A stretch of 64,000 nucleotides of DNA from Acidimicrobiales bacterium (GCA_030747595.1 JASLKK010000004.1:1-64000), one strand, 5' to 3'. Numbered from the stretch's first letter, positions 52,432 through 60,807 are shown. Notes: generated by a model not told the origin, from the letters alone. Translations and numbers: made by a program.

Positions 52432-52464
52432 CCTTACGCAGCCGCCATCGGCGGCTGCGTAAGG
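52432..52464. terminator. 15-bp perfect inverted repeat, likely bidirectional terminator
   Basis: CCTTACGCAGCCGCC pairs exactly with GGCGGCTGCGTAAGG around an ATC loop, between the 3' ends of metY and the convergent phosphatase gene. No T-run follows, but strength and position favour transcript ending or RNA end protection. Confidence 0.6.
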
Positions 52465-52559
52465 CCGCGGAGGGTACCGCAGAGGACGGGTTTGCCAGAT
52501 GGTGCTTGCTCAGACCGGCCTGATCGACCCCGGGCCTCAGCGCTGCTTCGGTGCGATCC

Positions 52560-53150
52560 TCAGACCAGGTGCCGGAGATGGGCGGTCTCGTTGACACTTC
52601 GCAACGTCCGGACCCCGGTAGACGAGGCGCTAATTCTAGAGATCCCGCAGTAGTCACTGATCAGAGCGAACGGGTCGTCGTGGCCGAGCAGCGTCTGGAT
52701 GTAGACGCTGGCCACCATGCTGTGGCAGAACACGGCCACCGTGCGACCCCTTTGGGTGGCCACGATCTCGTCAAACGTCTTCTGGACCCGGTCGCGGAAG
52801 GGCTCGTAGCCGTCGGAGAACATGCGGTGCGGGTCCTCCATGAACTCGCGGATCACCTCGTGGTCGGCGTCCATGTCCTCGGCCGGCGTGTAGCTGGAGC
52901 GACGGTGATCGGATTCCTTGAGGCCGTCGAGCCGTTTCAGGGTTAGGCCGAGTCGGTCGGCGAGGGGCTGGCCGGTCTGGATGGCCCGACGCATAGTGCT
53001 GGTCACAATGGCATCGACCGTCTCGTCGGCCAGGAACTCGGCGGTCGCCTCAGCCTGTTGTATACCGAGCGCCGACAATGGTGGATCGGCGGGGCCGTCG
53101 GACCGAACCTCGGCCTCGGGAAGCGCGTGCCTGATGACGAGGAGTTCCAC
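52560..53150 (-). CDS. Histidine phosphatase family protein
   Basis: The 196-residue protein starts MELLVIRHALPEA, with the phospho-accepting His8 in the RH motif, then STMRRAIQTGQPLA and a late VFCHSMVASVY with the second catalytic His. It is a phosphoglycerate-mutase-like phosphatase; substrates range from sugars to nucleotides and cannot be told here. GTG 53150 is preceded 8 nt earlier by TAGGTT. Confidence 0.9.
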   Translation of the reverse strand: MELLVIRHALPEAEVRSDGPADPPLSALGIQQAEATAEFLADETVDAIVTSTMRRAIQTGQPLADRLGLTLKRLDGLKESDHRRSSYTPAEDMDADHEVIREFMEDPHRMFSDGYEPFRDRVQKTFDEIVATQRGRTVAVFCHSMVASVYIQTLLGHDDPFALISDYCGISRISASSTGVRTLRSVNETAHLRHLV

Positions 53151-53261
53151 GATCCCGGAACCTACGGGCCGATGCCTTTCTAGCCGTTAGTGGGCTTGCG
53201 ATGTCAGGAACTCCCCACGTCCAACCCTTGCTGTCCGCTGTCCTTGTTCGAGTTGTTGAGG

Positions 53262-54359
53262 TCAGTTCGGGTTGCTGAGGCCGAGTTCAGCCAGTGTCCG
53301 GAGCCAGAGTTCGTGTCCTGGGTCCAATACATCAAAGTGGGTGCCGGTGTCAGAGAAGATCCCGGTTGCTTCGGGAATCAGCGAACTCTGACTGATGGGC
53401 ACGGTCTGGTCATAGCGCCCATGAACGACGATGATCCGTGGGCCGTCAAAGACTGGTTGGGCGACCCTGTAGTGATCGGAAACCTCATCGGGCTCACCGC
53501 CTAGCAATGCTTGCACTGCGCCCGATCCAAGGTTCACTTCAGCGGCTAAACGCAGGTCAACAACTGCGGCCTGAGCAACGACGGTGTGTGGTGTGATGGC
53601 CGGACTCGCACCTGGGTCGCCAGAAGACAGCCGGTCCCGACTCCCCGCCCAGAGCGCAAGGTGACCACCAGCCGAGTGCCCGATCACGATCACATCGTCG
53701 AGTGCTAGCGGCTCGTCTAGGTGGGCGAGATGGTCAATGGCCCGGGCGACGTCTTCCAACGTCCCCGGATACCCCCCTCCCGAATCACCCACCGACCGGT
53801 AATCGATGTTCCAGGTCACGACTCCCCGCTCAGTCGCGTCCTCGGCCAGAAGCGTCATCAATGAACTATTGAAACCCGACCGCCAGAATCCCCCGTGGAT
53901 GAGGACCACGACCCCAAAGGGTCCGTCTCCCGGCGGAACCCTGAGATCGCCGGCCTGAAGAGGATCAGGTCCGTAGGAAATGCGGAGAAGCCGATCGTGG
54001 CCGACGGCATTGAGATCGGACTCCTTCCTTGCTCGAGGAGCGACGGATGTGGATGCTCCCGCATCCGTCGCTGTCGTTGTGGCTGGCGCTGTCGTCGTGA
54101 CCGGCGCTGTCGTTGTGGCTGGCGCTGTCGTTGTGGCTGGCGCTGTCGTTGTGGCTGGCGCTGTCGTTGTGGCTGGCGCTGTCGTCGTGACCGGCGCCGC
54201 GGTCGTGACCGACACCGCGGTCGAGACCAGCGAGTCTGGGGCGTCGCTGCTGCACGCGGCTTCGATGGCACACATCGAAAGAATCCCCAGGCAGGCGACC
54301 ACCCTTGTGGGCCGGTAGTAGCGGGGGTGAACACCTCTCGTCGTCAGGCGATACGTCAC
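53262..54359 (-). CDS. Lipoprotein alpha/beta hydrolase (BD-FAE-like esterase)
   Basis: The 365-residue protein (GTG 54359) has a signal peptide with lipobox IEAAC, then a long APATTT/APVTTT linker to about residue 110. The hydrolase domain has VVVLIHGGFWRSG at the oxyanion hole, DYRSVGDSGGGYPG, the elbow VIGHSAGGHLAL and TGTHFDVLDPGHELW with the His. It resembles carbohydrate-esterase/kynurenine-formamidase-like enzymes. It is probably held on the outside of the membrane, acting on envelope or imported esters. Confidence 0.85.
   Translation of the reverse strand: MTYRLTTRGVHPRYYRPTRVVACLGILSMCAIEAACSSDAPDSLVSTAVSVTTAAPVTTTAPATTTAPATTTAPATTTAPATTTAPVTTTAPATTTATDAGASTSVAPRARKESDLNAVGHDRLLRISYGPDPLQAGDLRVPPGDGPFGVVVLIHGGFWRSGFNSSLMTLLAEDATERGVVTWNIDYRSVGDSGGGYPGTLEDVARAIDHLAHLDEPLALDDVIVIGHSAGGHLALWAGSRDRLSSGDPGASPAITPHTVVAQAAVVDLRLAAEVNLGSGAVQALLGGEPDEVSDHYRVAQPVFDGPRIIVVHGRYDQTVPISQSSLIPEATGIFSDTGTHFDVLDPGHELWLRTLAELGLSNPN
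54080..54205. repeat. 18-bp tandem repeat coding APATTT units
   Basis: Six to seven copies of an 18-bp unit (GGCTGGCGCTGTCGTTGT on the plus strand) encode the Ala-Pro-Ala-Thr-Thr-Thr linker of the lipoprotein esterase. Confidence 0.85.
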
Positions 54360-54455
54360 AAGCGTTGTTCCTTACGAGACAAGGGCGCCTCTAGGTGGAT
54401 CAGTGTGGGATCCGGTAGGTGCAGATACGTGCAGCGAACTGTGCGCGAAGGATCG

Positions 54456-54468
54456 TATATTCCACCGG
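54456..54468 (+). promoter_or_regulatory. Probable leaderless promoter -10 of the SDR gene
   Basis: TATATT (54456-54461) ends 7 nt before the ATG and there is no Shine-Dalgarno. No clear -35 is seen. Confidence 0.45.
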
Positions 54469-55299
54469 ATGGCGACCATCCTTATCACCGGCAGTAACAG
54501 TGGTTTCGGCAGGTTGGCCGTGTTCACCCTTGCCAGGCAGGGCCATCAGGTGGTGGCCACCATGCGGACCGTCTCCAAAGGTGACGACCTTCGACGGCTT
54601 GCTGAGGGCGAAGGTCTTGATATTGAGATCCGTCAACTCGACGTCACCGATCCCGACTCAGTCGAAGCAGCTATCGCCGACCCGGCAAGCATCGATGTGC
54701 TGGTCAACAACGCCGGTTTCGAGGTCCAGGGAGCGATAGAACAGATTGACGATGTTCTCATGCAACGTCAACTGGAGACCAACGTCATGGGTCCCCTACG
54801 CACCATGAGAGCGGTTCTCCCAGCATGGAGCGAGCGTGGAAGCGGAGTAATAGTAAACGTCAGCAGCATCGCCGGACGGGTGGCCCCGCCCTACAGCGGC
54901 GCTTACGCGGCATCGAAACACGCTCTCGAAGCCCTGACTGAATCGCTCCACTTTGAGGTATCCCATCTTGGGATCCGGGTCCATCTCATCGAACCCGGGC
55001 GTTTCCCGACCAACTTCTCCGACAACATTGTCTTCCCCCCGGCCTGGGAGGGTTCGCCTCACGAGGACCGGGCCCTCATATTTCGGGATTCGTTGACGAG
55101 CCTCGACGGAGACGGGACCGGGACCCCAGCCGACCCCCAACTCGTCGCCGATTCCATTGTTCGTGCTGCCACTGACCCCTCGACACCATTTCGAACGCTG
55201 GTTGGCGGGGACGCCGAACTTATCGACGCAACCAAGACCTCCATGAGCTTCGAGGATTTCGAAACCACGATGCGTGCCGCCCTCGACTGGCACGACTGA
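54469..55299 (+). CDS. Short-chain dehydrogenase/reductase
   Basis: The 276-residue protein (ATG 54469) has the classical SDR pattern: ITGSNSGFGR for the dinucleotide, VLVNNAGFEVQG, catalytic Ser132/133 in NVSSIAG, Tyr146 and Lys150 in YAASK, and EPGRFPT after. This resembles reductases of ketones or steroids. The substrate is unknown. It is a single gene divergent from the esterase. Confidence 0.92.
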   Translation: MATILITGSNSGFGRLAVFTLARQGHQVVATMRTVSKGDDLRRLAEGEGLDIEIRQLDVTDPDSVEAAIADPASIDVLVNNAGFEVQGAIEQIDDVLMQRQLETNVMGPLRTMRAVLPAWSERGSGVIVNVSSIAGRVAPPYSGAYAASKHALEALTESLHFEVSHLGIRVHLIEPGRFPTNFSDNIVFPPAWEGSPHEDRALIFRDSLTSLDGDGTGTPADPQLVADSIVRAATDPSTPFRTLVGGDAELIDATKTSMSFEDFETTMRAALDWHD

Positions 55300-55332
55300 C
55301 ATCGACTAGCTGAGCAGGGGCCTGAACCAGTG

Positions 55333-55641
55333 TCAGTCCCTCTCGAAGAGGTCGCCCACCTTCTCGAGTTGGTCGGTCAAACGCTCCAGCTGACCCTCCA
55401 GCCGACGGTTTATTCTTAGGGCTACGGAGGCCAGCACGACCACGAGCAGGGTCACTGCACCCGCCGTGATGAACAGGCTGAGCAGCGAACCGCCATCGGA
55501 GTTCGGGAGGATCCGGGCCACCAGACCGTTGATGGCGTCCTTCCAGGACAGGGCAACTACCAGACCGAACGCCGTCATCACCGACGACATCACGATCCCG
55601 CGGATATTCAGTTTCTCGACGTTCTCTCTGAAGTCGCTCAT
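55333..55641 (-). CDS. Small two-helix membrane protein (DUF5654-like)
   Basis: The 102-residue protein begins with a polar MSDFRENVEKLNIRG, has a first hydrophobic helix TAFGLVVALSWKDAI, a second ITAGAVTLLVVVLASVAL, and ends in a charged coiled coil RRLEGQLERLTDQLEKVGDL. The A-x-S/A-W-x-D-A-I pattern recalls DUF5654 proteins; function unknown. A strong promoter followed by a hairpin lies about 150-200 bp upstream. Confidence 0.65.
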   Translation of the reverse strand: MSDFRENVEKLNIRGIVMSSVMTAFGLVVALSWKDAINGLVARILPNSDGGSLLSLFITAGAVTLLVVVLASVALRINRRLEGQLERLTDQLEKVGDLFERD

Positions 55642-55781
55642 GTTCGCCGCTTCTCTCCGTCAGACCTTCGGCCCGCTGCTCGGTCATCGTAGGCGAGACC
55701 CGCAAAACTGCAGTCCAGACAAGTCGACGGTGCCGCATACGGTTGGATTGGACACCGTTTTGGGCTGAAAAAGCAGAAAGA

Positions 55782-55795
55782 CCGCCCTAAGGCGG
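55782..55795 (-). terminator. Rho-independent-type terminator/attenuator between promoter and the small membrane gene
   Basis: On the minus strand GGCGG... pairs around TTAG with a 5-bp GC stem and is followed by TTTCTGCTTTTT. It lies about 20-30 nt after the start predicted for the promoter at 55819-55848. Confidence 0.5.
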
Positions 55796-55818
55796 CCGAA
55801 ATGATGTCGACGACCCCA

Positions 55819-55848
55819 ATTATACCACACCTAATTTTTCGATGTCGG
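55819..55848 (-). promoter_or_regulatory. Strong sigma70-type promoter
   Basis: On the minus strand CCGACA, an 18-nt spacer and a perfect TATAAT preceded by TG (extended -10) are present. It points to the small membrane gene at 55641. Confidence 0.6.
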
Positions 55849-55870
55849 ATCGTGGGTGGCGTTTCTTCTG

Positions 55871-55900
55871 AACCCCCCGCCCACAGGGGGGGTGGGGGTT
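55871..55900. promoter_or_regulatory. G/C-run hairpin over the start of the FAD oxidoreductase gene
   Basis: AACCCCC and GGGGGTT, with further C and G runs inside, form a strong stem that ends at the TTG start 55899. It could hide the start region; the G runs could also stack as a quadruplex. Confidence 0.4.
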
Positions 55901-57113
55901 GACCACGACCCCACCATCACAGGCAAGACCATTGATCTCCCTGCCTAGTGTTCCGAGGATCAACACGAACACAAGTGACGTCATAGTCATCGGGGCAGGC
56001 ATCGTCGGGCTTGCCGCCGCTCACGCCCTCCTGCTTGCGGGAAACAGCGTTCGGATTGTTGAACAGTCCGAACCAGGGATAGGCCAATCGACCAGAACCG
56101 GTGGAGGAATCCGCCTCGCCCACGGATCCGAAATGAACGTCCGGTTGACCCAACTCAGCCTGCCGACTTGGCTCAACTTCGAGGAACAGTTCGGCATCGA
56201 CCCCCACTACCAAGAAACCGGCCACCTCTTCCTCTCCACGGAGGACACCGGAGGTTTGACAACCCAAGCCGGCCTACTCGAGTCGCTGGGAGTCCACTGC
56301 GACGTCCTAAGCAAGGGAGAGATCAGCCAGCGCTGGCCAACGCTGGACTCCATGGATTTCACGGCTGGCAACTACTGCAAAACCGGCGGCTACCTCGACC
56401 AGCATCGAGTGATCAAGGGATTCGCCCAAACCATCCAAGCCGGCGGAGCTCACCTTGAGTTGCGCACCCGGGTCGAAGGGATCCTTCGTGACGGAGACAA
56501 GGTCACAGGGGTCCATACCTCGGAAGGTTCGTTTACCAGCGGAACCGTCGTCAATGCTGCTGGGCCACACGCCGGGGTGATCTCCGCACTCGCCGGGCTT
56601 GAGATCCCGTTTGTCTCGCGTCGCCACGAACTCCTGATCCTGGAACAGACAGCCCGTGTTCCCGAAGGCATCCCGTGGCTCATCGACACTGACCATCAGG
56701 TGCACATGCGTCCTGACGGCTCGGGTCGAGCACTCGTTGGCGGTTTCCTCGGCCATGACGACCCCGACGACCCCGACGACTATGACCCAGCCTTGTCTGA
56801 ACGATGGTCAACCACCGTCCGCGAACAGGCATCCCAGTCATTTCATCTCAGCCGTCCTGACTCTCCAGTCCTGAGAGGGTGGGCTGGCCTTTACCCGGGA
56901 ACCGTCGACTATCTCCCAGTCCTCGAGCAGTCGACGCCCGGCCTCGTTACCGCTGCAGGGTTTTCGGGCACCGGCCTCATGCACGCACCTGTCGTAGCCC
57001 AGATCGTCGCTGACCTGATCCGAGAGGGATCCACCTCAGTCTTAGATATCGCTGCTCTGCGATCCCGCCGCTTCGACAACGAGCAACTGGTTGTGGACTC
57101 CACAGGCTTCTGA
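55899..57113 (+). CDS. FAD-dependent oxidoreductase (DAO / sarcosine-oxidase-beta-like)
   Basis: Reading from TTG 55899 gives 404 residues; TTG 55932 is an alternative and the first 25 residues are not conserved-looking. The FAD motif is VIVIGAGIVGLAAAHALLLAG, followed by RTGGGIRLAHGSE, VVNAAGPHAG and the C-terminal TAAGFSGTGLMHAPVVAQIVADL. These match D-amino-acid-oxidase-fold enzymes that oxidise secondary or amino groups. The substrate is not known. Base use is a little less G+C-rich than the core genes. Confidence 0.87.
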   Translation: MTTTPPSQARPLISLPSVPRINTNTSDVIVIGAGIVGLAAAHALLLAGNSVRIVEQSEPGIGQSTRTGGGIRLAHGSEMNVRLTQLSLPTWLNFEEQFGIDPHYQETGHLFLSTEDTGGLTTQAGLLESLGVHCDVLSKGEISQRWPTLDSMDFTAGNYCKTGGYLDQHRVIKGFAQTIQAGGAHLELRTRVEGILRDGDKVTGVHTSEGSFTSGTVVNAAGPHAGVISALAGLEIPFVSRRHELLILEQTARVPEGIPWLIDTDHQVHMRPDGSGRALVGGFLGHDDPDDPDDYDPALSERWSTTVREQASQSFHLSRPDSPVLRGWAGLYPGTVDYLPVLEQSTPGLVTAAGFSGTGLMHAPVVAQIVADLIREGSTSVLDIAALRSRRFDNEQLVVDSTGF

Positions 57114-57123
57114 GGCTCTCGGG

Positions 57124-57260
57124 AGTCGAAGAGCGGACAGCAATGCCTCGGCGGTCTGGCTGTACACCCACGCCAAACCTGGCCTCGATACCGGATCTAC
57201 AATCAATAGTGCCGCAGAGGCATTGATCCGTGAAAACACAGCTTGGCTACCAGAATGGCT
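57124..57260 (+). pseudogene. Possible remnant of a tyrosine-recombinase C-terminus beside tRNA-Pro
   Basis: One frame reads SAVWLYTHAKPGLD, a 9-residue gap, then SAAEALI, which resembles the YxH(A/V)xPGxD...AAEAL end of phage/island integrases where Tyr is the nucleophile. No start, core Arg-His-Arg box or upstream half is seen. It lies just downstream of the 3' end of tRNA-Pro, a common integration site. The match is short and the call is tentative. Confidence 0.4.
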
Positions 57261-57293
57261 ACCAGCAGCGTTTCGGGCAAACCCAAAACCGCA

Positions 57294-57319
57294 GGTGACC
57301 TGCGTTTCCGCAGGTCACC
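57294..57319 (-). terminator. Terminator of tRNA-Pro
   Basis: GGTGACCTGCG and CGCAGGTCACC form a perfect 11-bp stem with a 4-nt loop, 12 nt beyond the tRNA-Pro 3' end, followed on the minus strand by TGCGGTTTTGGGTTTG. Confidence 0.7.
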
Positions 57320-57330
57320 AAACGATTTGC

Positions 57331-57407
57331 TGGTCGGGATGGGGAGATTTGAACTCCCGACCCCCTGCTCCCAAAGCAGGTGCGCTACCTGGCTGCGCCA
57401 CATCCCG
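57331..57407 (-). tRNA. tRNA-Pro (TGG)
   Basis: On the minus strand the acceptor CGGGATG pairs with CATCCCG, the anticodon loop TTTGGGA presents TGG, the T arm contains GAGTTCAAATC, and CCA is encoded at 57333-57331. Confidence 0.95.
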
Positions 57408-57540
57408 GATCGGCAGCCAGTGTACGAGTGGGTTGCGGTTGCCCTCGGGGTCGACCAGGACTGTCCGAAGGTGACGACACCGGACTGGTGCGCGATCCTC
57501 TTGATCGGACGACGCCACGATCACGGAGGCCCCGAGCAAC

Positions 57541-59121
57541 ATGAGTGAACCGATCTACGACGCCCGGACGTTCTGGGAGCTGGTCGAGCGGCGGGTGGCC
57601 GACAGTCCGGATCGGGCATTCCTGATCGACCCTGGCGGGGATGAGACACCGGAGCGAACGGTGACCTTTGCCGAGGCCAGGGCGTGGGCTGAACGCACGG
57701 CCGCCGGATTCGCCGCCATGGGTATCGGCGAAGGCACCCCCGTGACATGGGTGCTGCCCACCCGTATCGAGACCATCGTGGTGTCCCTTGCCCTGTCGCG
57801 CCTCGGTGCCGTCCAAAACCCGATCATTCACATCTACCGGGACCGCGAGGTCGGCTTCTGCATCCGTCAGACAGCCGCCGAGGTAGTACTCACACCGGGG
57901 GAGTGGAATGGCTTCGACTACCGGGCCATGGTCGAGCGGGTTACCGCTGACCTCGACTCGCCGCCGACCGTGCTGGACACCTACGACACCCTGCCCGAAG
58001 GAGACCCGGCTGAACTCCCACCGGTCCCGGCGACACTGGCCGACGGAGAGCCGCCCATCCGGTGGACCTATTACACGTCAGGCACCACTTCGGATCCCAA
58101 AGGCGTGCTGCATACCGATGCCAGCCTCATGGCCGGAGGCGTAGGTCTAGCTCGGGCATTGGACATGCAGCCCACCGACGTCGGGTCGATTGCCTTCCCG
58201 TACGCCCACATTGGTGGCCCCGACTACCTGGTCTGTCTCCTGGCCAGCGGCTTCCCGGCCGTGCTTGTCGAGAAGTTCGACCTAGGTGCGGTGGTAGACG
58301 CCTACCGCCGCCACAGAGTGACGATGGCTGGTGGCAGCACTGTCTTCTACACGATGTTCCTCGGGGTCCAGCGCCAGCAGCCCGACGAGCCGATCATCCC
58401 GACACTTCGCCTCCTCTCGGGAGGCGGAGCTCCCAAACCTCCCGAGATTTTCTTCGAAGTGCAGGCCGAGATGGGCATCCCGGTGGCCCACGGCTACGGC
58501 ATGACCGAAAGCCCGATGATCTGCCAGGGATCGCCCGCTGATTCTGACGACCAACTCGCCCACACCGAAGGTCATCCAGTGCATGCCGCGCAAGTAGCCA
58601 TCTGTCGACCCGATGGAAGCGAATGCGACCGTGGAGAGGAGGGCGAGGTCCGGATCTCGGGCCCACAGCTCTTCAAGGGCTACCGGGACCCCTCTCTGAA
58701 CGCGGATGCCTTCGACGATCTGGGACGGTTCCGCAGCGGCGACCTAGCCGTCATGCGTGATGACGGCCACGTCACCCTCACCGGTCGATTGAAGGACGTG
58801 ATCATCCGCAAGGGCGAGAACATCGCCGCCAAGGAGATCGAGGACGTCCTCTACACCCACCCGGCCGTCGGTGCCGTGGCCGTCATCGGCCTTCCCGACA
58901 CTGAGCGTGGTGAACGGGTCTGTGCGGTTGTCGAGACAGCGGAGGACTCTGAACCACTGACCCTCGACCAAATGGCCGAGGCGTGCGCCGACGCCGGCCT
59001 CATGCGCCAGAAGGTGCCTGAACAACTGGTGGTGTACGACGGCCCGCTGCCCCGCAACGCCACCATGAAGATCCTGAAGTACGAACTAAAGGAAGCCATG
59101 GCTGAAATTCCTTGGCCGTAG
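57541..59121 (+). CDS. Acyl-CoA synthetase (AMP-forming)
   Basis: The 526-residue protein has YYTSGTTSDPKGVLHTDASL as P-loop, HGYGMTESPMI, GEVRISGPQLFKGY, GRLKDVIIRKGENIAAKEIE and the terminal PRNATMKILKYEL with the catalytic Lys. It resembles cyclohexanecarboxylate- or medium-chain-type CoA ligases. The neighbour at 59173 is a hydratase in convergent orientation, so a shared pathway is possible but not shown. Confidence 0.92.
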   Translation: MSEPIYDARTFWELVERRVADSPDRAFLIDPGGDETPERTVTFAEARAWAERTAAGFAAMGIGEGTPVTWVLPTRIETIVVSLALSRLGAVQNPIIHIYRDREVGFCIRQTAAEVVLTPGEWNGFDYRAMVERVTADLDSPPTVLDTYDTLPEGDPAELPPVPATLADGEPPIRWTYYTSGTTSDPKGVLHTDASLMAGGVGLARALDMQPTDVGSIAFPYAHIGGPDYLVCLLASGFPAVLVEKFDLGAVVDAYRRHRVTMAGGSTVFYTMFLGVQRQQPDEPIIPTLRLLSGGGAPKPPEIFFEVQAEMGIPVAHGYGMTESPMICQGSPADSDDQLAHTEGHPVHAAQVAICRPDGSECDRGEEGEVRISGPQLFKGYRDPSLNADAFDDLGRFRSGDLAVMRDDGHVTLTGRLKDVIIRKGENIAAKEIEDVLYTHPAVGAVAVIGLPDTERGERVCAVVETAEDSEPLTLDQMAEACADAGLMRQKVPEQLVVYDGPLPRNATMKILKYELKEAMAEIPWP

Positions 59122-59172
59122 GGGCCCCAGCCCGGGAGGGGCTTCTGGTCCCAGGCGGGTGGGCCGCACGAT

Positions 59173-59964
59173 TTACCGGCCGGTGAACCGGCCCTTACGA
59201 CGATCCCGGAAGGCCGCCACACCCTCGGCGGCATCCTCGGTGGCTGCCAACCCGGACTGGGTGACCCCCAGTGCCTCGATGCACGCCTCTTCGCCCTCGC
59301 GGACGTAGCGGGCGGACGAGGCCTTGGTGGCCTGGATGGCCAACGGGGCGTTAGTGCAGATCACCTCGGCGATCTCGATGGCCCGGTCCAACTGGGTGCC
59401 GGTCGCTACGACCTCCTGGACGAGACCGATCCGGTAGGCCTCGGCCGCGTCGAACTCGTCAGAGGTGAGTAGGTGGTACATGGCGTTACCCCATCCGCCT
59501 CGGTCGACGAAGCGCATGGTGGCGCCGCCCGCAGCATGGATGCCCCGCATCGGTTCGAGTTGGGAGAATCGGCAGTCATCGGCGGCCACAACGATGTCGC
59601 CGGCCAGCATCAGTTCGATCCCCAGGGTGAACGTCACGCCCTGCACCGCGGTGACGATCGGTTTGCAGCATCGACGCCCGAGCGACATCGGGTCAATGCG
59701 GCCACTAGTCGATCGTCGCCCTTCCTTCATGCCGCCGTGGAACTTCGGGAGGTCCAGCCCTGCCGTGAAGTGGGCGCCGTGGCCGAACAGCACCCCGCAC
59801 CACAGGTCGTCGTCAGTGTCGAGACGCTCGAAGGCGTCGACCAACTGACGGGCCATCTGTGGCGTATAGCCGTTCATCTTGGCTGGTCGGTCCAGCCCGA
59901 TGAGCAGGATCCGACCACGTACCTCGGTGGTGACTCCGCCTTCGGCGGGATCGAGTTCGGTCAT
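59173..59964 (-). CDS. Enoyl-CoA hydratase/isomerase (crotonase)
   Basis: The 263-residue protein is a full-length crotonase: LIGLDRPAKMNGYTP, oxyanion-hole HGAHFTAGLDLPKF, VQGVTFTLGIELMLAGD, and FSQLEPMRGIHAAGGATMRF, where typical hydratases have a Glu pair; only one Glu is evident, so isomerase or another crotonase activity is possible. It may act on the product of the neighbouring CoA ligase. Confidence 0.9.
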   Translation of the reverse strand: MTELDPAEGGVTTEVRGRILLIGLDRPAKMNGYTPQMARQLVDAFERLDTDDDLWCGVLFGHGAHFTAGLDLPKFHGGMKEGRRSTSGRIDPMSLGRRCCKPIVTAVQGVTFTLGIELMLAGDIVVAADDCRFSQLEPMRGIHAAGGATMRFVDRGGWGNAMYHLLTSDEFDAAEAYRIGLVQEVVATGTQLDRAIEIAEVICTNAPLAIQATKASSARYVREGEEACIEALGVTQSGLAATEDAAEGVAAFRDRRKGRFTGR

Positions 59965-60027
59965 GGTGGGTCCTCCGTGTCGTGCGTTTGACCCGAAGTC
60001 TGGACGACCGGGAGGGTCCCCGACGGA

Positions 60028-60570
60028 TCAGGCGGCGGCCCGCACCGCCTCGCGCTCCAGCAGGCGTTCCTTGATGGGCAGGCCGAACGCGTAGCCGCCG
60101 AGGCTGCCGTCGGTGCGAAGCACTCGGTGGCACGGGATCAGAACCGGGATGGGGTTGGCGCCCAGTGCTGTTCCCACGGCTCGGACTGCCCTAGGGCGAT
60201 GGATCGCCCGGGCCAGATCCGCATAGGTGTGGGTGGTTCCCGCCGGGATTGCCAAGCAGGCCTCCCAGACCGACATCTGGAAGGGCGTGGCACCACGAAG
60301 GTCGAAGGTCAGGTCGCTGCGGTCGCCGGTAGTGAAGGAGTATTCGATGGCGTCGAACAAGTCGTCCGGCATGGTCTCAGCGCGTGCAGCTCCACGGCCG
60401 GTGCGGTCATGGTGCTCCTCACGGAACCGGGCGAAGGTGGTGGTGTTCGCGAAACTCGCCCCCGAGATGCCGTGGTCGTTCCATGCGATCCAGAGGCCTC
60501 CGACTGGTCCGGCAACCTTCGCGATCTTGTCGACGGGTTGCTCGTCGAAGTCCTCCTCGGTGCCGATCAT
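60028..60570 (-). CDS. ogt: Methylated-DNA-protein-cysteine methyltransferase
   Basis: The 180-residue protein has FQMSVWEACLAIPAGTTHTYADLA, the helix RAVRAVGTALGANP and the acceptor Cys147 in VLIPCHRV followed by GGYAFGLPIKERLLE. It removes O6-alkyl groups from guanine by suicidal transfer. The ATG has AAGGGGGAC upstream. Confidence 0.95.
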   Translation of the reverse strand: MIGTEEDFDEQPVDKIAKVAGPVGGLWIAWNDHGISGASFANTTTFARFREEHHDRTGRGAARAETMPDDLFDAIEYSFTTGDRSDLTFDLRGATPFQMSVWEACLAIPAGTTHTYADLARAIHRPRAVRAVGTALGANPIPVLIPCHRVLRTDGSLGGYAFGLPIKERLLEREAVRAAA

Positions 60571-60597
60571 GCAAGTCCCCCTTCGAGGGTCGTGGGT

Positions 60598-60807
60598 GTG
60601 AACTACCCACTCTCGCGTACAACCCTGTTGCGTGCATCTCGCTACTGGCTGAAAAGCGACGGGACCAGCGCGTCTGGCGGCATGGTGATTCGGCTGGTAT
60701 CAGAGGAGATGGAGAAGCGACGCTATTCGGGTGCCCCACCTGTCGACCTGGTGCAGGTGTTCGCTGAGGCCCGGGCGCCGCGAATGCTTGCCGCGCTAAC
60801 TGGTTGA
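60598..60807 (+). CDS. Small hypothetical protein
   Basis: A GTG with GAGGG at suitable distance opens about 69 codons with coding-like content (VIRLVSEEMEKRRYSG, LVQVFAEARAPRML). It fills the 275-bp gap between the divergent ogt and the stress-protein gene. No family is recognised and no second line of evidence exists. Confidence 0.25.
   Translation: MNYPLSRTTLLRASRYWLKSDGTSASGGMVIRLVSEEMEKRRYSGAPPVDLVQVFAEARAPRMLAALTG

Noticed and set aside
59173..59964. Naming the crotonase menB because a men operon is in the window
   Set aside because: It lacks clear MenB-specific features and lies far from the men genes beside a CoA ligase; a generic crotonase call is safer.
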